64,000 nucleotides of DNA from Halobacteriovorax sp. JY17 (GTDB taxonomy: Bacteria; Bdellovibrionota; Bacteriovoracia; Bacteriovoracales; Bacteriovoracaceae): positions 496,001 to 560,000 of the forward strand of contig NZ_NJER01000001.1 in NCBI RefSeq assembly GCF_002753895.1. Reading direction: 5' to 3'. How positions within the stretch are numbered: the stretch's first letter is position 1; every line of letters begins with the position of its first letter. A model generated the notes under the pieces. The model was not told the origin of the DNA. It saw nothing but the letters and a program-made list of their open reading frames with translations, and made no database searches. Shown here in pieces: positions 26,720 through 35,561 of the stretch. The position numbers were made by a program, and so were the translations under genes.

Positions 26720-27457
26720 ATTTGGTTACTTATTAAAACTCTCTACTTAATTCTTCTATTGTTATTATCTCGAGTTTCTCTTGGCGCAGGCTCAATAAAG
26801 GTTTCGATTGGAAGTGAGATGGAACCTTGGATTCGTCCAAGTGATCATACTGGATTTATCGAGAGGATGGTCGTAGCATGCTTAAAAACTAGCGGGCGTG
26901 AAATTGAGTTTAAAAACTATCCATACTTTAGAAGAATAAAGGAATTTACAAAAGAAAAATTAGACGTCGTTACTGATATTAATGAAAAGTTATATCACGA
27001 AAAGCGTATGCAAGGTTTTTATACGGGAAGAATTTATTCTTATAAGAACAAATTCTTCTCTCTAAAAAAGAATAACTTTAAAATAGAAAAAATAAGTGAT
27101 TTAAAAGATTATTCAATTGCTGCTTGGAAAGGATCTTCTACATTTCTTTCCGGCGACTATCTCTTAATGAGCCAAAATAATAAGAAATACACTGAAGATT
27201 TCAAATTAAAAAAGCAGATTCGTCTGCTCTATCTTGGGAGAGTTCAGTTTCTCATGATGGATGAACAAATATTTAAGTTCTACAGGGATCAACTTATTGA
27301 AGAGAAAGTTATATCTAGTAAGGAGTTAGTCTCTACTTATGATTTTCTTGAACCAATCCCGACTGGCTTTCTATTTCAAACTAAGAAAATGCGCGACCTT
27401 TGCGTGGAAAATACTAAGTCTTTGTCCTTTGTGAGGGAGTTTTCTTTTTTAAAGTAG
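26720..27457 (+). CDS. Periplasmic solute-binding protein (SBP family 3-like), start uncertain
   Basis: The mature part resembles family 3 extracellular solute-binding proteins: IKVSIGSEMEPWIRPSD, then RMVVACLKTSGREIEF, DLKDYSIAAWKGSS and FLFQTKKM. It is about 230 residues, as usual for that fold. The nearest standard start is TTG at 26759, but this leaves only about 10 residues ahead of the mature protein. Read from 26720 (an ATT codon), the frame gives WLLIKTLYLILLLLLSRVSLGAG, a complete signal peptide; the upstream stop is at 26711. So initiation probably uses a non-standard codon, or the sequence has a small error there. Ligand unknown; no transporter genes are adjacent. Lies 12 bases before the M48 gene. 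Confidence 0.65.
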   Translation: MWLLIKTLYLILLLLLSRVSLGAGSIKVSIGSEMEPWIRPSDHTGFIERMVVACLKTSGREIEFKNYPYFRRIKEFTKEKLDVVTDINEKLYHEKRMQGFYTGRIYSYKNKFFSLKKNNFKIEKISDLKDYSIAAWKGSSTFLSGDYLLMSQNNKKYTEDFKLKKQIRLLYLGRVQFLMMDEQIFKFYRDQLIEEKVISSKELVSTYDFLEPIPTGFLFQTKKMRDLCVENTKSLSFVREFSFLK

Positions 27458-27469
27458 TGGAGTGTTCTT

Positions 27470-28450
27470 ATGAGCGAGAAAGTTTTAAAACAATTAGAGA
27501 GAGATCTTGTAAAAGTTAATTCAACAGACCAGGGAAGAAGGGCATTTCTCGTTGCTCTTCCTATGATTCTCGCTTCATGCGCTACAGGATCAAAACATAG
27601 AATGCGTGAGGGAGATAATACAGGACAAGAAACAAGTCTTAGTTTTTCTGATGAGAGACAAATGACTAAAGAGTACCTACCTCAAATGGAAAAAGAATAC
27701 CCAAGTGTTTCTAACTCTTACGCTCAATCTTATATACGTAATCTTGGAGCTAAGATTACTTCTGCTAATGGACTAGAGGGACATCCTTATAATTATCACT
27801 TTAGAGTTGTGAACTCTAAAATGGTAAATGCCTTTGCTCTGCCTGCTGGAGAGGTCTTTGTTACGGCTCCTCTTATTAAAATGGCCAGTAGCGAAGCAGA
27901 ACTTGCAGGAGTTCTAGGTCATGAAATTGGGCATATTAAGGCCCGTCACACAGCTGAACGTATTGAAGCAGAGAAGAAATCAAAGACGAAGAATTTACTC
28001 TTTGGAATTGGTGGAGCTATTCTTGGTGGAGCGGCAGGATATGGACTCGGTAAGGCCCTTTGTAAGAAAGGTGACCGCGAATGTATCCAAAGAATTGCTC
28101 TCTACGGAGGAGCGGCCGGAGTAGGTGGAGCTCTTCTTATTCAAAAGTTTGGTTTTATGGCCAACTCTAGAGAAGATGAGATGGAAGCAGATAGAATCGG
28201 TTTTAGTACTTCTCTGGCGGCAGGCTATGATGCTAATCACATTGGTAAATTCTATGAGAAATTACTTGTAATGGAAAAGCAGTATCAGAGAAATTCAAAT
28301 GGAATCTCCAAAAAATTTGCAGATGCTCTAAGTACTCACCCTCCAAGCATTGAGAGGGTGAGACAAATGAATGAAATGAGTCAAGAAGTGAGTGGAAGAG
28401 GGGGAATTATAAACTCAAAGAGTTTTTTAAAAGTTCAAACTCTAGTTTAA
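27470..28450 (+). CDS. M48-family metalloprotease, Tat-type lipoprotein
   Basis: 326 residues. The N-terminus has GRRAFLVALPMILASC, combining a twin-arginine and a lipobox (LASC). Zinc-protease core: VLGHEIGHIKARHTAERIE (HExxH) and the third-ligand region SREDEMEADRIG. A glycine-rich hydrophobic insert (GIGGAILGGAAGYGLG and GGAAGVGGALL) lies between them. Related to LoiP/BepA-type envelope-quality proteases that degrade misfolded outer-membrane proteins. The N-terminal ~30 residues before RR are unusually long for a Tat signal. Ends overlap the convergent gene at 28447 by 4 bases. Confidence 0.88.
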   Translation: MSEKVLKQLERDLVKVNSTDQGRRAFLVALPMILASCATGSKHRMREGDNTGQETSLSFSDERQMTKEYLPQMEKEYPSVSNSYAQSYIRNLGAKITSANGLEGHPYNYHFRVVNSKMVNAFALPAGEVFVTAPLIKMASSEAELAGVLGHEIGHIKARHTAERIEAEKKSKTKNLLFGIGGAILGGAAGYGLGKALCKKGDRECIQRIALYGGAAGVGGALLIQKFGFMANSREDEMEADRIGFSTSLAAGYDANHIGKFYEKLLVMEKQYQRNSNGISKKFADALSTHPPSIERVRQMNEMSQEVSGRGGIINSKSFLKVQTLV

Positions 28451-29298
28451 GCAACTCGCTGCTCTTTTTTCTCTTTTACTCCTAAATCTATTTTTGATTT
28501 AGGTCTAACTCTCTTTAGCTTCATCTTGAGAATCTCTAATTTTATTTTCTGTTGAAGATAGGTGAGAAATGTTACTTTTCCTACTTGAATAATATCCTCG
28601 CTTTCTTCGTAGTTCACCCAAATTTTACAAAATGCTTGAAAGATATATTTATTTGCCCTGCTCAATTTATAGTAGTCGGTAGAAAAACCCATTTCAGTAG
28701 AGTTTGAAGACATGGTAAATCTCTTATCATCAACAATGACATTTGAATTTTCAGGAAAGTACTTATCCATATATTGATTTTTTAAAGCCTGAACAACTAC
28801 CTTATAGTCTTTTGGGATTACTTTTAAATTAATCTTCGGAGATGGCCATACCTGACTGATTGTATTGGTAAACACTTCAATTATTGAAGGAGTCGAAGAG
28901 ATATTAGTCGCAAAGAGAGTTCCGTATTTCTCATAGGCCATAGAGGCGTTGCAAAGAGCGGTGAGGCTCATAAAGTCTCCTCCAGGATTTCGGTTAAAAA
29001 TAATTAATCCTCCATGGAAAATATGGCCAACTTCAGACTTAATGATAGGACTAATAAGAAAGCCAAAAGGTGAAAGTTCATCTTCAATAAGAGTAATAGC
29101 GCAAGTCGCGTAGACTTCTTTTAAATCACTTAGCTTTAAATTCTTTCTTAAGTAGAGATTGTCTACTTGAGCTTTTGCATTTTGATTTATAGAAACAAGT
29201 GAGTTATGAAGTCTCATCAGGTCGAGATCATTGAGGTTCTCACCTGGGTTTAAGTAGTGCTTTGATTTAATATTGTTAAAAGAATATTGCTTAAACAT
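28447..29298 (-). CDS. Unknown partner of the E1-like enzyme, possible GNAT/FeeM-like fold
   Basis: 283 residues, cytoplasmic, no signal peptide. AGGAG lies ahead of the ATG and the gene starts 9 bases after the E1-like gene, so the two are translated together. The middle part has ATCAITLIEDELSPFGFLI, then GGLIIFNRNP, a helix, and GTLFATNIS with IIEVFTNTISQVWP. This order of strands and helices is reminiscent of GNAT or N-acyl amino acid synthase (FeeM) proteins, but the match is weak and judged by eye. The C-terminus is basic (KLKRVRPKSK). No catalytic residues can be assigned. Confidence 0.6.
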   Translation of the reverse strand: MFKQYSFNNIKSKHYLNPGENLNDLDLMRLHNSLVSINQNAKAQVDNLYLRKNLKLSDLKEVYATCAITLIEDELSPFGFLISPIIKSEVGHIFHGGLIIFNRNPGGDFMSLTALCNASMAYEKYGTLFATNISSTPSIIEVFTNTISQVWPSPKINLKVIPKDYKVVVQALKNQYMDKYFPENSNVIVDDKRFTMSSNSTEMGFSTDYYKLSRANKYIFQAFCKIWVNYEESEDIIQVGKVTFLTYLQQKIKLEILKMKLKRVRPKSKIDLGVKEKKEQRVA

Positions 29299-29307
29299 AT
29301 AATACTC

Positions 29308-30117
29308 CTAGGCTACTTTCTTAAAAGTCTTTGCTGTTCCCGCTTGCAGAGACATCTCATATTGATCAAAGAATATTCCTCTGTAGTCTGTATGAGGCTG
29401 CTTTGTTGCTAATTTAAAAACTTCATTTGCCATAAGAACTCCACTTAGCCAGACCACTGGGGCAAGTGAAGGCCTTGGGCGCTTCTTGTAAACAATATCT
29501 TGCACTAACTCTTTAGAGATAATTTTAAAAGGTGAGAAATGAGAGAAAGTATACTTCACTTCGATATCAACTGCTTCGTTACAGAGCTCTGGGGTGAGCT
29601 GATCAAAGGGAACCCCTTTTGTTGGAAGATCTAGAAAGTCCTCCCAGTGAGGAGAGTCCGGAGTCATAACAAAGACACTTGCGTAAGGTGTTAGCCAAGC
29701 ATCAACAATTGTAATTCCTTTCTTTCTAGCAGTTCTTTCTAGTATTAAAGAGTTATACATTTCATCCATGCCATTGACGACATAGTCTACTTGATCAAGT
29801 AGAGACTCAATATTCTCTAGGGAGACTTTTTCAGGAAAGAATTTAATATTTATTTTTGGATTTATTTTTAAGAACTCCTCAGCTAGTACTTCTACTTTAT
29901 ATCTTCCAATTGAATCTTTATTGGCATGTAGCTGTCGATTGAAGTTACTCTCTTCGTAGATGTCATGATCAACTAAAGTTAAATTTTCAACTCCCATACG
30001 CACTAAGACTTCAGCGCAAACTCCTCCCATTCCTCCTGTTCCCGCAATGAGTACTTTCGAGTCTCTTAAAGCCTCTTGATCTTGTTCACTTATTAAACCT
30101 AAATTTCGTGAAAACAT
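29308..30117 (-). CDS. E1-like (ThiF/MoeB superfamily) adenylating enzyme
   Basis: 269 residues from the ATG at 30117, which has AAGGAG 5 bases upstream; an earlier ATG at 30144 is less likely. ThiF-fold signatures: VLIAGTGGMGGVCAEVL (nucleotide loop), VDHDIYEESNFNRQ (Asp and Arg for ATP) and YVVNGMDEM. The Cys pairs that bind zinc in MoeB/ThiF are missing, and the only candidate thioester Cys in the usual region is in TPELCNEAVD. Family members activate a carboxylate, usually the C-terminus of a ubiquitin-like carrier. No carrier protein, ThiS or MoaD, is encoded here, and the coupled downstream gene is unknown. Confidence 0.85.
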   Translation of the reverse strand: MFSRNLGLISEQDQEALRDSKVLIAGTGGMGGVCAEVLVRMGVENLTLVDHDIYEESNFNRQLHANKDSIGRYKVEVLAEEFLKINPKINIKFFPEKVSLENIESLLDQVDYVVNGMDEMYNSLILERTARKKGITIVDAWLTPYASVFVMTPDSPHWEDFLDLPTKGVPFDQLTPELCNEAVDIEVKYTFSHFSPFKIISKELVQDIVYKKRPRPSLAPVVWLSGVLMANEVFKLATKQPHTDYRGIFFDQYEMSLQAGTAKTFKKVA

Positions 30118-30275
30118 ATGAACTCCTTTTAGAGGATTCATCATACGGCCAAGATTATTTGAGATTTAACTGTATTGAGAAATTATTTAGTAAGAGTGTA
30201 ATTTAGAAGAGTTGTAGTTATTATAGTATGGTTTAAAGTTCATATATTCTTTAGAATGAAGTCTCAAAAACTTGG

Positions 30276-31673
30276 CTACTGTAGAGTAACTGACTGATTT
30301 TCATTACCAAAGAGTAAGTTGAATTCTGTTCCGTGATTTTTTGGAAACTTATTAAACGGTCTTGAATTCACTTGAATTTCACCACCCATCTCTTTAGTGA
30401 AGTATGTCGCTTGTGTAAGTCCTACTCCGAGTCCGAGCTCGCCAGAAGTTCCTTCCTCGCTCTCACATAATTCATTGTTAAAGAAATTATTGATAGCGGA
30501 AGTCTTCATTCCTGTTCCTCTGTCAATAATACTTATCTTTATACGGCCATATTCTTCGCAGGCCTTAATGAGAATTTCTCCACCTTCAAAACTAAATTTA
30601 ATCGAATTAGAAATGATGTTTGCAAGAATAGAATTTAGAAATGTAATTCTACTTCCCTTTAGTGTTGAACTTGAATGCAGCTTGGCTTCTATGATTAATT
30701 TTAATCTCTTTTCTTCTAGAGCTTCTTGAAAGAGTTCTTTAACTTCTTCTAAAATATCTAATATATTGAATTTATCATCACACATAATTCTCTTAGCAAG
30801 GTGGAACTCCCTAAGTTCTTGAATAACATTGTGCATATTTTCTGTTGCTCTATTTAATATTTCTTTATCTCTTTGACCGAAGTCTTCCATTTCATTTAAG
30901 AGCTTTTCATTCTTTAAGCGAATAATGGCAAGAGGATTGTTGAGGTCGTGCATAATCGCTTTTATTAATGTTTCATTTAGTCTATTTGAGCTATCAAGTT
31001 TATTATTTAATAACTCGAGTTCTTGGTTTAAAAGTGATTGTTCATGTCTCTTTTCTTCAATCTCACTTAGAAGTGTTGTTGTGTTTTGCATACTTTGAAA
31101 GAATCTGCTCGCGAGGATGAATGGATTCCATAATTTAAAGCTATTAGTAAAGTAGAGATTTATAATAGGGTTCTTCTCAGTTTGATCAATAACTGCTCGT
31201 GCTGGTTTTAGTCCTAGGGCCGCAGGGAATCCCTCAAAGGCGGAAGCGTAGGCCTTGGTAAAGTTACTAAAGCAGGTATGACCTGGGTTCATTTTTATCG
31301 TAATTTGAACGTGCCCTTTAGTGACTTTCTTATACTCAAATTTTAAATTCTTATAGAAGTATTTTCCGACAAATGAGCAAAAGAACCAGTAGATATCTTC
31401 AACTCTAAAAGTCGCAGCCCCTATTTTTTTTACAATAGATAGGCCGTCGTTATTCACTCCTGTATTTCTAAGGCTATGAAGAGCTTTCTTTTCACCCACT
31501 AGAGAGAATGTATTATTAGTGATAGTCTCGAATTCTTTCCAGCTTATTTTTTCTTTTGTATTTGTGATGTGATTGAAGTCTAGCGATGTACCAAGGATTA
31601 AATCTCTTGGATCTAGGTGATGTTCTTTTAGTGTGTCAATATAAGCTACTAGGGTAGCGTTGGATACTTCCAT
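30276..31673 (-). CDS. Soluble sensor histidine kinase
   Basis: 465 residues without membrane segments. The N-terminal ~185 residues form a sensor domain (LVAYIDTLKEHHLDPRDLILG ...), arranged like the sensor of some AraC-type regulators or heme-NO-binding-associated kinases. A coiled coil follows (EIEEKRHEQSLL). The H-box is IMHDLNNPLAI (about residue 240). The ATPase part has NSIKFSF (N box), DRGTGM (G1) and GELGLGVGLT (G2). No receiver is encoded adjacent, so its partner is elsewhere. Divergent from the YcgN gene. Confidence 0.88.
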   Translation of the reverse strand: MEVSNATLVAYIDTLKEHHLDPRDLILGTSLDFNHITNTKEKISWKEFETITNNTFSLVGEKKALHSLRNTGVNNDGLSIVKKIGAATFRVEDIYWFFCSFVGKYFYKNLKFEYKKVTKGHVQITIKMNPGHTCFSNFTKAYASAFEGFPAALGLKPARAVIDQTEKNPIINLYFTNSFKLWNPFILASRFFQSMQNTTTLLSEIEEKRHEQSLLNQELELLNNKLDSSNRLNETLIKAIMHDLNNPLAIIRLKNEKLLNEMEDFGQRDKEILNRATENMHNVIQELREFHLAKRIMCDDKFNILDILEEVKELFQEALEEKRLKLIIEAKLHSSSTLKGSRITFLNSILANIISNSIKFSFEGGEILIKACEEYGRIKISIIDRGTGMKTSAINNFFNNELCESEEGTSGELGLGVGLTQATYFTKEMGGEIQVNSRPFNKFPKNHGTEFNLLFGNENQSVTLQ

Positions 31674-31784
31674 TGGGACATTTATACCAATTTTAGTTAA
31701 GATTATGAAGTAACTTGTAGAAATTATACTATATTATTTACAAGTATATTCAATAGTTAACCTCTGGAAGGTAAGTAATCTTTA

Positions 31785-32216
31785 ATGTTTTGGAAAAATA
31801 AGAAAATAGCTGAGTTTACCTCAGATGAGTGGGAATCTCTGTGCGACGGTTGTGGCAAGTGCTGCCTTGTGAAATTAGAGGACCCTGACACTTTTGAAAT
31901 CGCTTATACGGCCTGTGCCTGCTCTCTTCTTGATATTGAGAAGGTTAAGTGTAAGCAGTACTCTTCTCGCTTTCTAGTTGTTCCTGAATGTCTTAAGATC
32001 ACACCTGAAAATATAGACTCTCTTGAGTATTTACCAAGTACATGCGCCTATAAGCTGGTTGCTAAAGGTAAAGAACTTCCGAAATGGCATCACCTAGTAA
32101 GTGGTGATTCAAGTCTGGTGCATTCTCTTGGAAAATCCGTCATGGATTGGTGCGTACCTGTGGATAATGTTCCAGAAGATGATTGGGTGGACATGATCGT
32201 GGAAATCGAAGATTAA
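31785..32216 (+). CDS. YcgN-family cysteine-cluster protein (UPF0260)
   Basis: 143 residues. The clustered Cys pattern ESLCDGCGKCCLVKLED, followed by CACSLLD, KCKQYSS, PECLKITPEN and PSTCAYKL, is the full YcgN/UPF0260 signature, and so is the final MDWCVPVDNVPEDDW. The Cys set probably binds a metal or an iron-sulfur cluster; function is not established. Single gene on the plus strand. Confidence 0.93.
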   Translation: MFWKNKKIAEFTSDEWESLCDGCGKCCLVKLEDPDTFEIAYTACACSLLDIEKVKCKQYSSRFLVVPECLKITPENIDSLEYLPSTCAYKLVAKGKELPKWHHLVSGDSSLVHSLGKSVMDWCVPVDNVPEDDWVDMIVEIED

Positions 32217-32268
32217 ATTTGAAAAGCTGTATTAAGTCCTATTATAATTAGAGAAAAATAGGATTTAT

Positions 32269-32967
32269 ATGTTTAAGTTAATTACCTTCGCAGTCTCATT
32301 ACTTTGTATTTCAAACTCTTATTCGTCTGAGGCCATAGGCTTCTATTCGAAGGGCTCTATTATAAACTCAAGTTCAATCGATGAATATAGTGGCGACTTT
32401 GAAAAGCTGTTTCGCTCTAGAAAGAGATTATTTGCGACAGATCACTTACTGTCTTTTATTTCAGATTTTACAAGTGAATTTACTTCATCTCATCCTGGTA
32501 TTGAAAAGTTTCAAATCGGAGATATCTCTGCCGAGAGAGGAGGCTTTGTAAGCCGTCATAGCTCACATCAAAATGGTCTCGACGTAGACGTTGTCTATCT
32601 TCGGGTAAATAAGAAAGGCCAAGATGTAGATTATCCCGAGTGGGGAGAGTACTTTGTTAAAAATGGTAAGCTCACAAGAAATTTTGATATCTCAAAGAAC
32701 TGGCAACTTTTTCAATTTATTATTTCTAAAGGTGGAGTGGGGAGAATCTTTGTTGATACAGCAGTTAAAAAGAAGTTCTGTGAACTCTACGGAAGTTCAC
32801 CAAGTCCTAGAGAGAAAGAAACTCTAAGACGACTTAGACCCGCCGCGAATCATCTTACACATTTTCATTTAAGACTGAAATGTCATAAGTCTTACGCAAA
32901 TTGCCGCGAACAAGATGATCCTTCTAGTGGTAGTGGCTGTGCAAATTTAATAGTAGAAAGCTTATAA
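32269..32967 (+). CDS. mepA: Penicillin-insensitive murein endopeptidase MepA
   Basis: 232 residues with a signal peptide (MFKLITFAVSLLCISNSYS). LAS-type metallopeptidase that cuts D-Ala-mDAP crosslinks in peptidoglycan. Zinc-site landmarks: SRHSSHQNGLDVDVVY and NHLTHFHLRLKC. C-terminal Cys residues match MepA disulfides. In predatory Bdellovibrionota, secreted wall endopeptidases help enter and remodel prey, so a predation role is possible. Ends overlap the amidase gene by 6 bases. Confidence 0.92.
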   Translation: MFKLITFAVSLLCISNSYSSEAIGFYSKGSIINSSSIDEYSGDFEKLFRSRKRLFATDHLLSFISDFTSEFTSSHPGIEKFQIGDISAERGGFVSRHSSHQNGLDVDVVYLRVNKKGQDVDYPEWGEYFVKNGKLTRNFDISKNWQLFQFIISKGGVGRIFVDTAVKKKFCELYGSSPSPREKETLRRLRPAANHLTHFHLRLKCHKSYANCREQDDPSSGSGCANLIVESL

Positions 32968-33711
32968 AAGTGGAGGAGTCTTTACCTTGGCGAAGAACTT
33001 CTCTACCCCTTGCGCAACTGCATTAGCATAATCATTTTGAAATTTCTTTGAGATTAACTTCTTAAGTTCTTTAGTGTTGGAAATAAATCCGACTTCTAGG
33101 AGTATTGAAGGCCTCTTACTGAGGGCCATCACATAGAATATGGCCGGCTTTACTCCGCGGTCAGTGATTTTATATTTCTTGGAAATTTTAGAGCTTATTT
33201 CTTCATGTACTAACTTTGCCATTCTTCTTGAGCTTGGAGCTGTTCTATCTATTACTAAGTCGGCGAGGATTTTATTGATAATGACTTGCTCTCCCTTCGT
33301 ATTCTTATTCTCTACTTCTTCGACTTTCTTTACGGCCGCATTGTCGTGATTATCAAGGTAGAAAGTTTCAAGACCATGGGAGTATTTAGAGGTTGAGGCA
33401 TTTATATGAATAGAGATAAAAATATCTGCCTTGATTTTATCTGCTAGATCGGCCCTCTCTTCGAGTGTTACCGTTCTATCGAGACTTCTGGTTAAATAAG
33501 CTGAAAAGTTCTTAGAAAGCCTCTTGTGAATAATTTTTGCAATTGAAAGAGCGATATCTTTTTCACAAATTACTTTAAGAGTTTTTCCTACCCATAGTTT
33601 TCCTTTTGCTCCGCAGTCTTCTCCGCCATGGCCAGGATCAATGAGAATTGATTGGGCGCTAGCAGAGTAACTAATAGAGAAAAGTAAAAATAGTATAGAA
33701 ATTAACTTCAT
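32962..33711 (-). CDS. N-acetylmuramoyl-L-alanine amidase (Amidase_3, AmiC type)
   Basis: Signal peptide MKLISILFLLFSISYSASA, then the complete Amidase_3 domain: ILIDPGHGGEDCGA (zinc His), EKDIALSIAK (zinc Glu), FISIHINAS (zinc His) and the catalytic Glu in LLEVGFISN. About 249 residues. Cleaves the bond between MurNAc and the stem peptide in the periplasm. No AMIN or SPOR domain. Start chosen at the ATG at 33711; the frame extends one TTG codon upstream. It converges with mepA. Confidence 0.92.
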   Translation of the reverse strand: MKLISILFLLFSISYSASAQSILIDPGHGGEDCGAKGKLWVGKTLKVICEKDIALSIAKIIHKRLSKNFSAYLTRSLDRTVTLEERADLADKIKADIFISIHINASTSKYSHGLETFYLDNHDNAAVKKVEEVENKNTKGEQVIINKILADLVIDRTAPSSRRMAKLVHEEISSKISKKYKITDRGVKPAIFYVMALSKRPSILLEVGFISNTKELKKLISKKFQNDYANAVAQGVEKFFAKVKTPPLL

Positions 33712-33756
33712 CAAGTATATTCTAAGTTAATAATAGAGCTGATGCAAATACGTTCT

Positions 33757-34518
33757 CTAATTAAGTGCTTTTAGATTTTCGTACCAGCCCCAGCCTTTAG
33801 TGACTTTATTATTTACTAAGTCTTTATATTCAACCTGAATCCATCCACCTTTTTTATCAAGCTGAGTAAGTACTTGGTTGGGTGAGAGAGTTTTAACCAC
33901 TTTTGATTTTGGAGAATTCTCCTCTCTGAGATTAACAAATTTAAGTGTTACAAATTGGTTGAGCTTATTAATTTTCTTTAATTCTTTTTTAATGATAGGT
34001 GCTTGTGCCACTTGGACAACTTCTTTAGGACTTGAAGAGATAATTCCAAGAGTGAGGCCAAAAACTATACAAACTCCCATGACAACGTAGAGGTAGTTTC
34101 TCTTTTCTTTGAGCGAATCGAAGAGATTCTTTGAGATTTCATTGTTAATATCTTGGTCGAGTTTATTCATCTCTTCAAATTGTGTCAGCTCATCTAATTT
34201 CTTTTGAATGATATCTAATTGTTCTGGAAGTACTGACAGTTTATCTAAAGACTTTGTTAGTTGCTCGTTCTTCTCTCTTTCAATTCTTAGAAACTCATTA
34301 TTGATCATCATATCCGTTGGATAGAACTCTGTTGTTATCTGCTGTATTTGAGTCTTTGTTTCTGAAATAGGAGAGCCTAGATTATTTGATAATAAGCTAG
34401 TAAGTCCTGTAGAAGTTTTATCTAGTGTATTCTTTTTTAGAATGGAGGAAAGAGATTTTCCACCAAGTGGTTTCTCTTCAATGGTTTCTTTAACCATGTC
34501 TTCAATATTGTCTTTCAT
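33757..34518 (-). CDS. Single-pass membrane protein with bacterial SH3 domain
   Basis: 253 residues. The N-terminal ~125 residues are cytoplasmic and partly coiled coil (EREKNEQLTKSLDKLSVL ... IIQKKLDELTQFEE). One membrane segment follows at about 142-163 (YLYVVMGVCIVFGLTLGII). The periplasmic part ends in an SH3-like domain (LKFVNLREENSPKSKVVKTL, GGWIQVEY, GWGWYENL), which is commonly used to bind peptidoglycan. Together with the flanking amidase and MepA it may be an envelope protein; partner unknown. Confidence 0.72.
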   Translation of the reverse strand: MKDNIEDMVKETIEEKPLGGKSLSSILKKNTLDKTSTGLTSLLSNNLGSPISETKTQIQQITTEFYPTDMMINNEFLRIEREKNEQLTKSLDKLSVLPEQLDIIQKKLDELTQFEEMNKLDQDINNEISKNLFDSLKEKRNYLYVVMGVCIVFGLTLGIISSSPKEVVQVAQAPIIKKELKKINKLNQFVTLKFVNLREENSPKSKVVKTLSPNQVLTQLDKKGGWIQVEYKDLVNNKVTKGWGWYENLKALN

Positions 34519-34571
34519 AACGTCCCTGTTAACAAAGATTAGTGTGTGTTAGTAATATTAGCCACTTAAAT

Positions 34572-35561
34572 TTACAATGGCAAATGTTTTGGTCCGATAA
34601 TAAGTCCCGCTCTTTCTCCTATTTCGACACCTGCATTTGGAAAGATAATTCTCTGCTCGTTTCCCTTTGCTCTAATTTCTTCGCTCTGATCTTTTGAGAC
34701 TAGTTCACCGTCTTGAAACTTTGAAAAATTTGGAAGGTTATCGTCAAAACTAAAGGTAAAGGATTCATCGTGCTTGATAATTTCGACTTCCATCTCAAAA
34801 ACTTTGAGCTTAGATATTTCTCTACTCTCTTGGTATTCTCCTGTGAGAATTCCTCTTAGAGTTGCTTCAATTTCTTTGAAGTTTTCCCTGTCATTCTCCC
34901 CAAACCTTTCAACTTTTCCAAGTTCTAAAGTAAAAGAAGCTGCATTGTAAAGACTGCTAGAGTAGTAGGAGAATGTTGTAGCAATATCATCACTCAATAT
35001 GACGGCGTCGATCCCAGACTTCTCTAGAAAGCCTAGTTGTTCTGGGTCAATTGGGTTTCCTTCAGAATAAGGGTAAATCGCAAATTTCTTAAGTTCTGAG
35101 GGCTTGATTGCGGTATGAAGATCATAGTGAATTTTCTTTGTATCACTCTGATAGAAGTCATCTAGGATGCTTATAATTTCTTTGGCCCTTCTCACTTCGT
35201 AGTTATCTTCTTTGGTATCGAGCTTCCTGGCAAAGAGTCGATTGAGATTCTCTGTGCAAAATCTCTTTTCAATATTCATCGCCTTTGGATTTCCAAAAAT
35301 AAAGAGGGTGTGATGTATGCATTTGAGAGAGCTATTTTCAATACTTGTTATAATATCGTTGATGATCTCTATTGGCGCTGTCTCATTTCCATGAATACCA
35401 CTGCTGTAGACAATTTGAGTTGTGCTCGGCTGATGAGGAATAAACTCTAAGATACCAGTGCTTAAAACTTTTAAACTTCCGCCCTGGACATCTTTCCAAG
35501 TGTAAAGGTTGCCTTTATATTCTTCATTCTCTCTCGTCCACATTAGAAAATCTTTCTTCAT
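34572..35561 (-). CDS. astE: Succinylglutamate desuccinylase / aspartoacylase family (AstE)
   Basis: 329 residues, cytoplasmic zinc enzyme of the M14-like AstE/AspA family. Zinc ligands and substrate signatures: SSGIHGNETAP (His and Glu), a carboxylate-binding Arg region (ENLNRLF) and YDLHTAIK (second His). AstE hydrolyses N2-succinylglutamate in arginine catabolism. No other ast genes lie in the window. It overlaps the upstream lipoprotein gene by one base, so the two form an operon. Confidence 0.88.
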   Translation of the reverse strand: MKKDFLMWTRENEEYKGNLYTWKDVQGGSLKVLSTGILEFIPHQPSTTQIVYSSGIHGNETAPIEIINDIITSIENSSLKCIHHTLFIFGNPKAMNIEKRFCTENLNRLFARKLDTKEDNYEVRRAKEIISILDDFYQSDTKKIHYDLHTAIKPSELKKFAIYPYSEGNPIDPEQLGFLEKSGIDAVILSDDIATTFSYYSSSLYNAASFTLELGKVERFGENDRENFKEIEATLRGILTGEYQESREISKLKVFEMEVEIIKHDESFTFSFDDNLPNFSKFQDGELVSKDQSEEIRAKGNEQRIIFPNAGVEIGERAGLIIGPKHLPL

